DNA of 64,000 bases from positions 1 to 64,000 of the forward strand of contig BCKQ01000015.1 in assembly GCA_001600695.1 (NCBI GenBank), written 5' to 3'. Shown here piece after piece: positions 20,566 to 31,016 of the stretch (positions within the stretch are counted from its first letter, which is position 1; each line of letters begins with the position of its first letter). This stretch comes from Ascoidea asiatica. Its lineage: Eukaryota; Ascomycota; Saccharomycetes; Ascoideales; Ascoideaceae. The notes under the pieces were generated by a model. The model did not search any database. It had not been told where the DNA came from and saw only the letters and a list, made by a program, of their open reading frames with translations. A program made the position numbers and the translations under genes.

Positions 20566-21573
20566 TTGAAATAACAGAAAAAAAATTAGGAATTAAGATA
20601 TTTGGATATTTAGAAATTTAGATTGCTACAGATTTAAAATCTTACAGATTATGAGGTTGAGGAATTGAATACTTAGTCGAGTTTGAAGAAAAGTGATGTT
20701 GAATTCTAATTTGAATTCCAATTTGAATTCCAATTTGAATTTAAATTTGAATTGAGGTGAATTGAAATAAAAAGAACAATAAATAATGTAATGATATATT
20801 TATTTTGAATTTAATTTGAAATAAACTTGAAATGATCATAATATAAATTCCAAATAACAATGAAATAATAGTGAATTAAGTGAAGTATTATTTAAAAAGA
20901 TAAGTCAGAATTGGAAATGTGTTTGGAAGCGCGGTTCGTAGCCAACAAGGAACGGTCCGGATTACGTAATAACTATTTCGACTGGTCACAAGACAAACTT
21001 TAGTTTCGGCATATACTTAATGGTTTCCAAGGCAGTCGGAATATTTTCAAATACCCTCGAGTTAAATGATTAGCATACAATAGGTCACCTAATTTTAACC
21101 AAAAACGGCTGGTGTTCCTATAATGGAAAATTATGGCTTTTCCAGTGGACGGTTGTGGCTGGTTGTGGCTAATCATGGAAACTGGTTTTAAAACCGCGTC
21201 CGTTGCCGTGCCCGTGCTGTGCGTCCGTGGCATTTGAGTTTTGAATCTTGGATTTTGGAGTTTGAATTTTGAATTTTGAATTTTGAATTTTGAATTTTGT
21301 ACTGCAAAGCGAGTTTTTACTCTTTTGCCCGGTAATTTACTACTGTGCTACTACTGTTCTAGTACTGTACTGTTTTGATTTTCATTGTTATTATTTATTA
21401 ATATTATTTAGCATTTATTATTTATTATTTATTATTATTTACTATTCGTTATTTATTATTTATTATTTATTTTCAATTTTATGAGTATTCTTCACTGGAT
21501 AATGTATAATAAATAAAATAAATAATAATAATCAACATAGATAAAATAATCAATTATATACCATTTATTCAAA
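20566..21573. promoter_or_regulatory. Divergent CBK1 / SET2 promoter region
   Basis: Near CBK1 there are TTTGAATTCCAA-type repeats at about 20700-20755. TTACGTAAT lies at about 20953. A GC-richer patch at about 20925-21240 contains ACCCTCGA at 21053-21060. Next to SET2 there are five GAATTTT heptamers (about 21260-21299), CCCGGTAA at 21328-21335, and the word cluster TACTACTGTGCTACTACTG at 21338-21356. No gene was recognised in the patch; a 77-codon minus-strand frame there has no support. Confidence 0.5.
21260..21299. repeat. 7-bp GAATTTT tandem repeat
   Basis: At least five head-to-tail copies of GAATTTT lie about 280 bp upstream of SET2. It is a simple satellite with no evident function. 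Confidence 0.85.
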
Positions 21574-24500
21574 ATGGATCTAAAAAATAAACCTATTCAT
21601 TTTAATGAAATTGTTGAAGTTGATGATAATGATGAATTTGATGATTTACAAGAATTAGAAAATTTTTACTCAGACAATAATAATAATAATATTATCAAAC
21701 AGGATTCATCTGTTACTAATATAAATTCAAAAATAAATTCAAATATAGATATAAATATAAGTATAAATAATGATAATTATAAAGACAATGATGATAAAAA
21801 CATTCATAATAATATAGATAGTGATTTTGATAATAATATACATAATGATAATCACAATCAGATAATTACAAATGAAAATTCAAATGAAAATTTAAAAGAA
21901 AATAAAGATGAAAATGCTGAAAGTAAATATCAATTCTTTTTAGATTATGAAGATAAAACTCAAGAAGCTTTAAAAACTTTTTCAACTTTAAAACAATCAA
22001 CTTATATAAATAAAACTATTGGTAATTCAAATCAAGAAGAAATGACTTGTGATTGTAAAAGAGATTATGATCCAATTTTAAAAATCAATAAAGCTTGTAA
22101 TGATGATAGCGATTGTATAAATAGATTAACTTTTGTTGAATGTACAAATAATACTTGTTTACATTGTGGTGAAGATTGTTCAAATCAAAGATTTCAAAAA
22201 AATCAATATTCCAAAATTTCAATTATTAAAACTTTGAAAAAAGGTTATGGAGTAAGAAGCGAACAAATTATTAATCAAAATCAATTTATTTATGAATATA
22301 TTGGTGAAGTTATAGATTTAAAAGTTTTTCAAGAAAGAACAATAGAATATGATAAATTAAATTTTAAACATTTTTATTTTATGATGTTACAAAAAAATCA
22401 ATTTATTGATGCTACAATCAAAGGTTCTTTAGCAAGATTTATTAATCATTCTTGTAATCCAAATGCTTATGTAGATAAATGGATTGTTGGTGATAAATTA
22501 AGAATGGGAATTTTTGCCAAAAGAAAAATTTTAAAAGGTGAAGAAATTACTTTCGATTATAATGTGGATAGATATGGTGCTGAACCACAACCTTGTTATT
22601 GTAATGAATCAAATTGTCAAGGCTTTATGGGTGGTAAAACTCAAACAAATTCAATTAATTTCTTACCAAATTTATTTTTAGAAGCTTTAGGTATATCTCA
22701 GTCACATCAAATAGCTTGGTTCAAAAATATGAAACATAAAGGTTTCTCCGAACTAACTAATGATGATTATTTGTATTCTTTGAATTATATTGAAGATAAA
22801 GATAAAGATGAAGATGTAGATGAAAATATAAGCACAGATACAGATGAAGTTAATGATAATGATAACAATAAAACCAAAGATGAAAGTAAAAACATCGATG
22901 ATCTAGATAAATATGATGTTAATAAAATATTAACTGCTTTACTTCAATCAAATAATCCTTTACTTTCTTTAAGATTATTACAAAGATTAACTTTAATTAA
23001 AAATGAATCATTAAAATTCGATATAATAAGATTTCATGGTTATAAAATTCTTAAAAGTATTTTATTAAAATTTTATTTAAATAATGATTCTGATAATTCA
23101 CCAAATGGTAATCAAAGTCCAATTGAATTACACACAGTTGAAAAACTGCCAATTGAAAATGATGAAGAAAAAGTCAAAATAAATAAGAAACTTGTAAATA
23201 AAAGTAAATTCTCATTTAAAAATGAAATTGCAAAATTTACTTTAATAAATTTAAAATATCTACCAACTATAACAAGAAATAAAATTGAAAGTACAAAAAT
23301 TGAGCAGATTATAGAACAAGTTATTGAGGAAACTAACAATATTAATGATAATAATAATAATAATAACAATAGTAATAATAATGAGAAAGATCTTGAAGAA
23401 GATCTTGAAAAAGATTCAGTTTTTATTAAAGATGTCCAAAAATTATCAATCAAATTACTAGAATCTTGGAATAAACTAACAATGGGTTATAGAATTCAAA
23501 AAAATGATAATAATAATAACAATAATTATAGTAATAACACTACAAATAAAGAGAAGGATAAGGATAATAATTTAACCTTATTCAATAGTTTTGATAAGAC
23601 AGTTCATGATAATGTTAGATTACCAGAAAATTGGGAATGGAAAAACGTTTATGATAAAACTAATAAAACTTCAAAAATTATATTTTTCAATACTTTAACA
23701 GGGCAAGAATTGGATAAAAGACCTGATTTAGAAAAATATAATAAAATAATTGAAACTAGAAAAAATAATGACAATGATCATTTCATTAGAATAAAAAAAG
23801 AAAAAGAAAGAAGAAAAATGAGAATATATGAAGAAAATCAGAGAAAAAAACAATTACAATTGGAAGAATTGAATGAAAAGAAATTGAGAGAACAAAGAGA
23901 ACTGGATGAAAAACGTAAAAGGGATGAAGAAACTTTAAAAAATATTATAAAAAAGGCTGAAGAAATAAGTAAACAAAAAGCAATAGAAGAAAAACTAGAA
24001 AAAGAAGAACAAATGAAAAAAGAGCAAGCTGAAATCGCAGCCTTAAAAAGAAAAAGCAAAAGCTCATCGAATGGGAAATATGATTCGAAAAAATCAAAAC
24101 AAAATAGACATCAATATCATCATAGTACTAAAAATCCAGTTGAATATAAATGGAAAAATCTTTTTGCGAAATACGTTCCAAATATGGTTGGAAAGCATGA
24201 ACATGCAATTGGTTATGATAATGTAAAAAAATGTGCCAAAGAAATTGTTGAAGTTTTAACTGCTAAAGAACTAAAAAGAAGTAAAGATATAAAGGATCCA
24301 GTTCCCGATAGCTTAAATGAGCAAAAAAGGAGAAATGTGAAATATTTCACGAAAAACTATATGAATAGTTTTCTTTTAAAGTATGATAAAACACATAGTA
24401 ATAAAGATTCTATTGATAATAAGAGTAGGTATAAAGATATATCTAATGGAAATGGAAATGAAAACAAATCTCAAAATGGGCATTCAGCTGCTAATGGAAA

Positions 24501-24591
24501 TGGAACTATTAGGAGAAATTCAGAATATAACGGAATAAAAAGAAAACAAAATGATGAAATTGCTCATTCTTCAAAGCGACAAGCTTTGTGA
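21574..24591 (+). CDS. SET2: Histone H3 Lys36 methyltransferase Set2
   Basis: Set2 methylates H3K36 during transcription elongation, guided by the phosphorylated RNA polymerase II tail. The 1005-aa protein has an acidic Asn/Asp-rich N terminus, a Cys-rich AWS region (about 155-205), a SET domain with YIGEVI, GSLARFINHSCNPN (about 283-297) and EITFDYNVDRYG, and a post-SET CYCNESNCQGFMG. A WW-like segment (about 683-715, LPENWEWKNVYDKTNK), a long charged coiled coil and a C-terminal SRI domain (about 860-945) follow. The WW-like segment lacks the usual second Trp. S. cerevisiae Set2 is 733 aa; the extra length is Asn-rich linkers and the N-terminal extension. Confidence 0.96.
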   Translation: MDLKNKPIHFNEIVEVDDNDEFDDLQELENFYSDNNNNNIIKQDSSVTNINSKINSNIDINISINNDNYKDNDDKNIHNNIDSDFDNNIHNDNHNQIITNENSNENLKENKDENAESKYQFFLDYEDKTQEALKTFSTLKQSTYINKTIGNSNQEEMTCDCKRDYDPILKINKACNDDSDCINRLTFVECTNNTCLHCGEDCSNQRFQKNQYSKISIIKTLKKGYGVRSEQIINQNQFIYEYIGEVIDLKVFQERTIEYDKLNFKHFYFMMLQKNQFIDATIKGSLARFINHSCNPNAYVDKWIVGDKLRMGIFAKRKILKGEEITFDYNVDRYGAEPQPCYCNESNCQGFMGGKTQTNSINFLPNLFLEALGISQSHQIAWFKNMKHKGFSELTNDDYLYSLNYIEDKDKDEDVDENISTDTDEVNDNDNNKTKDESKNIDDLDKYDVNKILTALLQSNNPLLSLRLLQRLTLIKNESLKFDIIRFHGYKILKSILLKFYLNNDSDNSPNGNQSPIELHTVEKLPIENDEEKVKINKKLVNKSKFSFKNEIAKFTLINLKYLPTITRNKIESTKIEQIIEQVIEETNNINDNNNNNNNSNNNEKDLEEDLEKDSVFIKDVQKLSIKLLESWNKLTMGYRIQKNDNNNNNNYSNNTTNKEKDKDNNLTLFNSFDKTVHDNVRLPENWEWKNVYDKTNKTSKIIFFNTLTGQELDKRPDLEKYNKIIETRKNNDNDHFIRIKKEKERRKMRIYEENQRKKQLQLEELNEKKLREQRELDEKRKRDEETLKNIIKKAEEISKQKAIEEKLEKEEQMKKEQAEIAALKRKSKSSSNGKYDSKKSKQNRHQYHHSTKNPVEYKWKNLFAKYVPNMVGKHEHAIGYDNVKKCAKEIVEVLTAKELKRSKDIKDPVPDSLNEQKRRNVKYFTKNYMNSFLLKYDKTHSNKDSIDNKSRYKDISNGNGNENKSQNGHSAANGNGTIRRNSEYNGIKRKQNDEIAHSSKRQAL

Positions 24592-25261
24592 TTCAGTCCT
24601 AACAATTTTCCATTTTACATAACTACGTTCACAAATCATTAATTCCACTTCTTATTCCTGTTAAGTACCTTTGCATAACAGCGTGTATAATTCTATGTTT
24701 CAATATGCTTTTCTTCCTTCTCAATTATGTAAACTGCTACCTTTTGACTTAGATTTCAACAGAATATAAGAATACTCCACATTAATATATCATAGGAGTA
24801 TTTTAGTATTTTTCTTTGATATCGTCTCTAGTCAATTTCATGTTTTTTTATGTAAGAATATAATTTATATGATCTGGACTGGGAAGGAAAGTCACCTAAA
24901 CTTGAATCTTTTTCAACTGAAATCTTGACACCAAAAAAAAAAAAAAAATTGTGAAACCAAAATTACAGGTCTTCTAGCCACGTTTAAAGTTACCTATCCA
25001 TAAACAGGCTAGTGCATTCATTTCATTGTCTTGCACGGTTTTCAAAAACCGCAAATTTTTCAATTTCCGGATTTAGTTACCCGGCTCTAGCTGTGTTGGA
25101 ATCTTTTCAAGAGAAGTGAAGATTTTTCAACTGCAATCACAGAAATAATGAAAAAAGCCCAGAGAGACTAGAAGGAGAAGACAGATATTAAAGTTGTTTT
25201 TGTTTATCAAGAGCAAGTAAATAAGTAAATAAGTAAATAACTATAAGCCAAGGAATACAAG
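24592..25261. promoter_or_regulatory. PRT1 upstream region with Reb1-type site
   Basis: AT-rich 3' flank of SET2, then an A-run at about 24933-24948. TTACCCGG lies at 25077-25084, about 178 bp before the PRT1 ATG, and fits a Reb1-type general regulatory site. No ORF or RNA gene is recognised. Confidence 0.5.
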
Positions 25262-27526
25262 ATGACCCTTGAAGATATAGATGAATCATTACTCCATCTA
25301 GATGATATTGACTTCTCTGATTTGGAGCAGAAATATGAAGTTCATCCAGACTTAGGAATCGATAATTATATTGTCATAGATGGTATACCAATTGCCCCAA
25401 AAGAAAAATTGCCAAAATTACAACAAGTTTTAACCACAAAATTATTCAAACCAATCGGTTGTAGGCCGTTAGCAGGAGAAGATGGTTTTTATATTCCAGT
25501 TGATACAAAAACTAATAAATCAAAAGGATTCTGTTTTGTTCAATTTCAAACAAATGAAATGGCAGAATTAGCTATAAAAAAAATCAATGGTAAAAGATTT
25601 GATGCAAAACATCGATTATTTTTAAATAAATTAGCTGATGTTGAAAAGTTTGGTACTAAAAATATATCTGAAGATAATTTCAAATTACCAGAAATCCCCC
25701 CTTTTGAGCAACCTGATTATATTAAATCTTGGTTAAAAGATCCTAAAGGAAGAGATCAGTTTGTTTTACATCATAATGATACCGTCGGTGTTTATTGGGA
25801 TAATAAAGTTGGTAAACCTGAAGCAGTTGTACCTTCAAGACCAAATTGGACTTCAACTTGTGTAAAATTTTCTCCACTAGGTTCTTACTTATTTTCAATT
25901 CATCCACAAGGTGCTCAATCTTGGGGTAGATCTAATTTTGATAAAATTAAGCAATTTTTTCATCCAAATGTAAGATTTCTTGATGTTTCCCCACAAGAAA
26001 ATTATTTAGTAACTTTATCTCCTGAACCAATTGCTTTACCTCCCCAAGATCATCCAAGTAGGGATTCTTTCCCATTTGGTGAAAAAGATGTAGGTAATCA
26101 ATTAGTAGTTTGGGAAATTATTACCGGATTACCTAAAAAAACTTTTTCATTACCACCAAATTTACAACAATCAAAAAAAATGCAATGGCCTTTAATCAAA
26201 TGGAGTCCTGATGATAAATTTTGTGCAAGAGCTGGTCCTGATGCAATTGCTGTTTATGAAACTGAAACAATGTCTTTATTAGATAAACAATTAATCAAAA
26301 TACCTGGTATTGTTGATTTTGAGTGGGCCCCAGCTTGCGTTTCATTAGCTGCAAATAAAAAAACATTGCCTCCAAGTAATGTAATTGCATATTGGGTTCC
26401 AGAAATTGAAAATCAACCTGCAAGAATTTCAATAATGGAAATTCCAAGTAAAACTATTTTAAGATCTGTTAATGTATTTTCAGTTAGTGATTGTAAAATC
26501 CATTGGCAAAATGAAGGTAAATTATTATGTTGTAAAGTTGATCGTCATACAAAATCTGGTAAAACTCAATTTACAAATTTAAAATTTTTTCAAATGACTG
26601 AAAAAGATATTCCTGTTGAAAATCTTGAATTAACTGATGTTGTAATAAATTTTGCTTGGGAACCTAAAGGTATTAGATTTGTTACGATTTCTACAAATGG
26701 TCAAACTGATGATAATCCCTTACCAAAAAATATTATAAGATTTTATGCTCAAGAAATTGATAAGGTTCAAATTAGTACATCTCTGTCAAATTCAACTTTC
26801 TCTAATAAAAAGGGTAAAAAAAATAGAAAACAGATTTCAGCACCTGTTGCTCAACTTAAAAAATATGAAGTTGTAAAAGAATTTGATAAAAAACGTTCGA
26901 ATACAATAAGTTGGTCACCTAAAGGAAGATTTGTTGTTGTTTCAACTATTTTACCTCAAAGACCAGATATGGAATTTTTTGATATGGATTATGTTGAAAA
27001 TAATAATGAAAATACAAATACAAATGGAAAAATAATTCAAGCGAATGTCAAACTTATTGGTAGTTTGGAACATTTTGGTTTAGTTGATCTTTCTTGGGAT
27101 CCATCTGGACGTTACATTGCTGCTTGGTCTTCTGCATGGAGACATAATATCGAAAATGGGTTTAAAATTTATGATATTGGTGGATCTATTATTAAACATG
27201 AATTAATAGATAATTTCAAAGAATTTCTTTGGAGACCAAGACCCGCTTCATTATTAACAGCAAATGATAAAAAGAGAGTACGTAAACAATTACGTGAATA
27301 TTCTGCTCAATTTTATGAGCAAGATTCAATGGAAGCTTCTGCGGAAGTTAGAGATTTAATCTTGAAACGTCGTGCATTATTGGATGAATGGAGTACTTTT
27401 AGATCTAATATGCATTCAAAATTAGAAAAATTAGGATTCAAAGAAGATGTTGGCGAAACAGAAGGAGAAATAATTGAAGAAATTAAAGAAGAAATCCTTG
27501 AGGAGAAAGAAGAAATCATTGAATGA
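25262..27526 (+). CDS. PRT1: Translation initiation factor eIF3 subunit b (Prt1)
   Basis: eIF3b is a core scaffold of the eIF3 complex that promotes 43S pre-initiation complex assembly in the cytoplasm. The 754-aa protein (763 aa in S. cerevisiae) begins with an acidic segment. An RRM follows (about 38-130; YIVIDGIPI as RNP2-like and KGFCFVQF as RNP1), then a WD-type beta-propeller with WSP/WDPSGRY repeats (about 165-660). The conserved C-terminal LLDEWSTFRSNM region binds other eIF3 subunits, and an acidic Glu-rich tail ends the protein. It is followed at 496 bp by RCE1 on the same strand. Confidence 0.98.
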   Translation: MTLEDIDESLLHLDDIDFSDLEQKYEVHPDLGIDNYIVIDGIPIAPKEKLPKLQQVLTTKLFKPIGCRPLAGEDGFYIPVDTKTNKSKGFCFVQFQTNEMAELAIKKINGKRFDAKHRLFLNKLADVEKFGTKNISEDNFKLPEIPPFEQPDYIKSWLKDPKGRDQFVLHHNDTVGVYWDNKVGKPEAVVPSRPNWTSTCVKFSPLGSYLFSIHPQGAQSWGRSNFDKIKQFFHPNVRFLDVSPQENYLVTLSPEPIALPPQDHPSRDSFPFGEKDVGNQLVVWEIITGLPKKTFSLPPNLQQSKKMQWPLIKWSPDDKFCARAGPDAIAVYETETMSLLDKQLIKIPGIVDFEWAPACVSLAANKKTLPPSNVIAYWVPEIENQPARISIMEIPSKTILRSVNVFSVSDCKIHWQNEGKLLCCKVDRHTKSGKTQFTNLKFFQMTEKDIPVENLELTDVVINFAWEPKGIRFVTISTNGQTDDNPLPKNIIRFYAQEIDKVQISTSLSNSTFSNKKGKKNRKQISAPVAQLKKYEVVKEFDKKRSNTISWSPKGRFVVVSTILPQRPDMEFFDMDYVENNNENTNTNGKIIQANVKLIGSLEHFGLVDLSWDPSGRYIAAWSSAWRHNIENGFKIYDIGGSIIKHELIDNFKEFLWRPRPASLLTANDKKRVRKQLREYSAQFYEQDSMEASAEVRDLILKRRALLDEWSTFRSNMHSKLEKLGFKEDVGETEGEIIEEIKEEILEEKEEIIE

Positions 27527-28022
27527 TTTATCATTTACACTTAAATTTATTTTCTGAAATGATTTTGTAGTGTGTTTCGTATTCCTTACATATTTATATA
27601 GGTATTTTATTTTATAAATGCTAGTTTTACTAAGATAAAAATCTATTTTGTACTGTTTTACTAATAGTAAACAATTTTTATTTTCTGGGGGTATATTAAA
27701 TATGTCTTTGCAATAATTCACAATTTCCATTTTAAGCCTAATGAATCAACTTTTAAACCTTGTTTTAGAGTAAATAGTAATAAATCTGAACTACACCGAC
27801 ACAGCGCTTCTTTTCTTTTTTGGAGGTTATTTGAATTTTCATGCGCTAAACTTTCGAAAACGAAATAACGAAAAAAAGAGAATAAATAAATTATAAATCA
27901 ATATTCTTTTTTGATAATGTGTAATGTTTCTGCTAATATTAATGATAAAGAATTTTATTGCTATATTAAATATTACTCCTGTTTCCTTAAAAGAAGGAAA
28001 TCTATAATTCGTTTATCAAAAA
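27527..28022. other. Intergenic region between PRT1 and RCE1
   Basis: AT-rich with a short GC-richer patch at about 27790-27865. I see no ORF, RNA gene, repeat or convincing binding site. Confidence 0.4.
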
Positions 28023-28943
28023 ATGAAATACACTGAGTCTTTTGCATACTTACTTTCATTCATAATAGCTTCATCTTATGTATTAATTTTATATTTTTCA
28101 TCTAAGACAAGAACTAATGGTCAAACGATAACCAGAGATGATCCAACTTTAATAAAATTGAGGTTGGAAAAGGTTCTAGGATTAAGTCTTTTTTGGTTGA
28201 TTGCGATTCCTATAATACTTACAACTTTAGGAGTTGTGAATAACTTAATTCAAGGAATTTCAGTTCTTGGAATTATTCCTGGGTTAAAATATACTCATGA
28301 TTCTTTCAAGTTTAAGTTAGATTATGTTTATATTTATACAAACGATATTGTGAAGTCACTACTTCTAATTTCAATTTTGTTTGTTGGACCTTTATTCAAT
28401 TATTGCTTTTTGGAAGTTGACTTGTATGGAGCAAGACAAAACATTTTTAAAAATTATTTTAGAGAATCAATAACTTTGAGAGGGTGTAGAGATTTACTAG
28501 TTGGTCCTTTCACAGAAGAGTTTATATATACAAGTTGTATCCTTTCTTGTTTATATCCAATGAATACAATTGGTTTGGATGTTTTAATTTTTTTAATTCC
28601 TCTATTTTTTGGTCTTGCTCATCTTCATCATGGTTATGAATTATACAAAACTGGGGATAATGCTCTCAAGTTTATTATAATGGTTTGCTCTTTTCAATTT
28701 GCGTACACCTCGTTATTTGGTATGATTACGAATTATATTTTTTTGAGAACTGGAAATGTTTGGTGTTGTTTTGTAGTTCATTCATTTTGCAATTTCATGG
28801 GATTCCCTACTTTTAATCCACAAACAGAAAAAAAAATATGGAAATTTACATATTTTTCGCTTTTAATTTTAGGTGTAGCTGGCTTTACCTATTTTTTGAA
28901 ACCATTAACAGAAACTATATTATCACCAATACATTGGTATTGA
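28023..28943 (+). CDS. RCE1: CAAX prenyl protease Rce1
   Basis: Rce1 is an ER membrane endoprotease that removes the last three residues of prenylated CaaX proteins such as Ras and a-factor. The 306-aa polytopic protein carries the ABI/CPBP motifs: GPFTEEFIYTS with the catalytic Glu pair at 165-166, FFGLAHLHHG with the catalytic His, and FVVHSFCNFMG. Roughly seven to eight hydrophobic segments are visible. Length agrees with S. cerevisiae Rce1 (315 aa). It is convergent with PRP3, with a 93-bp gap. Confidence 0.95.
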   Translation: MKYTESFAYLLSFIIASSYVLILYFSSKTRTNGQTITRDDPTLIKLRLEKVLGLSLFWLIAIPIILTTLGVVNNLIQGISVLGIIPGLKYTHDSFKFKLDYVYIYTNDIVKSLLLISILFVGPLFNYCFLEVDLYGARQNIFKNYFRESITLRGCRDLLVGPFTEEFIYTSCILSCLYPMNTIGLDVLIFLIPLFFGLAHLHHGYELYKTGDNALKFIIMVCSFQFAYTSLFGMITNYIFLRTGNVWCCFVVHSFCNFMGFPTFNPQTEKKIWKFTYFSLLILGVAGFTYFLKPLTETILSPIHWY

Positions 28944-29036
28944 ACATTAAAATTATAAAAAAATTTATTATAGCTTTATAATACATATATTTAGAGACCT
29001 AGTAAAATCATTAAAGTCATTTATTTTGATGAGTAA

Positions 29037-30728
29037 TTAATCGAGTAGAGCTTTGTCATAAACCTTAGCTTCTCTCCAATATCCATCTACATTAAATCGT
29101 TTTAGAATTTCTATTGCCTCTACCTCTGTTTTATTCTCATATAAAGACCATTTCTTAAAATGCATTTCTTTTATTTGACCTTCCCATATTATTTCGCATT
29201 TATTACCAGCCAAATTTAATGGCTCATCATTTGAATCGCTAACGATAGAATTTTTCTTGTTATTGATTTCAGTGTCTTGCTGCTTTGGAACTACATTTTC
29301 TTCCCAATTTATTCTTCTAGTCATTAACTTTTTATATGAATTTAATGATTTCATACCACCTTCAAGAATTAATAAAGTAAATTGATCAGTAACTGAAACA
29401 CCTATACCAACTAATTTTAATTGGCATGCATTAACATTGATTTTAAATTTATGTTGAGGATTTACTAATTTATCGATTTTATAAACAGTCGAGTAAATAC
29501 CATTGTATTCAATATCTCTCTCCAAATTCTTAGAGAATTTTTCCATCTTTTCATGAGAACTCAATTTTCTTTTTTCATTTTCTTCCATATGTTTCAATCT
29601 TCTCATTTCAACTTCTTTTTTAACTCTTAATTCAATTTTGGTAGGATCCTTTATTGCCTCATTTGTTAAAACATTCATTAAATTTTTTAATTTAACTTTA
29701 GGTGCTGGTGTAGGTTCAAGCCCTAAAGCAATTTTATCTTGTTTTTCTTTATGGATTTCTTGCCTTCTCTGTTTTCGTATTCTTTTCAATTCTTTTTTAG
29801 TTAAAAATAAAGGTTTTATTGGTTTTTTATATTCTTCCCAAGGTGAGGAAATTGGAACAGGATGTTGAATATATTTAGTAATATTTTTTTTATCAATAAC
29901 TGTATCCAAATTTTCTTCTGTTATATCTCTATAAGTTAAATTAGGCTTTAATACGTCAAAATCCCACCATTCTACTAAAGGTGGTTTCTTTAAAGCATAA
30001 CTTGATTCATCAATAAATTCATCGGGATATTGGTCCCTATGAAGTTGTTTCAATTTTTCTAGTTCTTTTTGTTCTTCTTCTTTTTTTTTTTTCTCTTCTT
30101 GTTCTTTCCTTAATTCCTCTGCTAAAGCAATATATTTACCCTTTTCATTGAAAGTTAAATTTTTTTTCATTTTCCTTTGTGAAGGATTATTTACTTTGAA
30201 ATTATTTGGATTGAAATAGGGATTTAAATCAAATTTTGTAACTCCTGGTCTTAATTTCTGATTTATTGTCATTAAATTATTCTGCGAAGAGATTTTTACT
30301 TTATTTGGTAGTTCTCTAGTTGAATCCCTTAAAAGAGGATGTATTTGAACATTTAAACCTAAAGGTTGAGAAATTGGTGAATGATTATCACCTTTGCCCT
30401 TTAATTTTTGAAGTTTTTTCTTTCGAAATGCTATTCTTTCAGCTAGTGTTGGAAGTGTAGTGACATCAATCTCTTCTTTCTTCGGTTCATGTGGAATTGA
30501 TGCATCTTTTTTTAGAGATAAAATTCTCTCCTTTGCTCTTTTGATAGCTTGTTTTTTTTCTTCCTCAGATAAAGAACTATTGTTATTATTAGTATTATTG
30601 TTATCGCTATTGTTATTACCTATATTATTATAAGTATCGCGATTGTTTCCTCGATATCTCTTCCTAGGATTTGAATATGGATTGCTATAAGAATCGTTTC
30701 TATGATAATCTCTTTTGCGATTACTCAT
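29037..30728 (-). CDS. PRP3: U4/U6 snRNP splicing factor Prp3
   Basis: Prp3 binds U4/U6 snRNA and is needed to form the U4/U6.U5 tri-snRNP. The 563-aa protein has an Arg/Asn-rich N terminus and Glu/Lys coiled coils. The conserved Prp3 core follows (about 290-420: YIQHPVPISSPWEEYKKP, FLTKKELKRIRKQRRQEIHKEKQDKIALGLEP, PKVKLKNLMNVLTNEAIKDPTKIE). The C-terminal domain (about 440-560) resembles DUF1115, with VNACQLKLVGIGV, RINWEEN and IIWEGQIKEMHFKKW. S. cerevisiae Prp3 is 469 aa. It is divergent from PRP40 across 288 bp. Confidence 0.96.
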   Translation of the reverse strand: MSNRKRDYHRNDSYSNPYSNPRKRYRGNNRDTYNNIGNNNSDNNNTNNNNSSLSEEEKKQAIKRAKERILSLKKDASIPHEPKKEEIDVTTLPTLAERIAFRKKKLQKLKGKGDNHSPISQPLGLNVQIHPLLRDSTRELPNKVKISSQNNLMTINQKLRPGVTKFDLNPYFNPNNFKVNNPSQRKMKKNLTFNEKGKYIALAEELRKEQEEKKKKEEEQKELEKLKQLHRDQYPDEFIDESSYALKKPPLVEWWDFDVLKPNLTYRDITEENLDTVIDKKNITKYIQHPVPISSPWEEYKKPIKPLFLTKKELKRIRKQRRQEIHKEKQDKIALGLEPTPAPKVKLKNLMNVLTNEAIKDPTKIELRVKKEVEMRRLKHMEENEKRKLSSHEKMEKFSKNLERDIEYNGIYSTVYKIDKLVNPQHKFKINVNACQLKLVGIGVSVTDQFTLLILEGGMKSLNSYKKLMTRRINWEENVVPKQQDTEINNKKNSIVSDSNDEPLNLAGNKCEIIWEGQIKEMHFKKWSLYENKTEVEAIEILKRFNVDGYWREAKVYDKALLD

Positions 30729-31016
30729 TATGTTGAAACTATTTGCAAAGATAAAGTTTTCTTGAGTTAAAAACTATTCAATAAAAATCAAAATGTTGAA
30801 CAATGACAAAAAAATGAAGGATGAGAAGAATCAAAATTGAATTTTTGTTGATAAAAGATGCAAATCACGGGAAAGACTAATTTTATTTTTTAGAATAATT
30901 TTTCTATTTAATCAAAGAAGAAAAGATTTAGAATAGTATTTGGTTTGAAATAATATAATTCATTAAAAATCAATCAATATATTGTCAGATACTTGATTGT
31001 TTTATATATTTGTAAG
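30729..31016. promoter_or_regulatory. Shared PRP3 / PRP40 divergent promoter
   Basis: A 288-bp AT-rich region serves two divergent genes that both encode spliceosomal snRNP proteins. No TTAC(C/G)GTAA or TTACCCGG match was noticed. ATCACGGGAA at about 30863 is the only GC-rich word. Confidence 0.5.
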
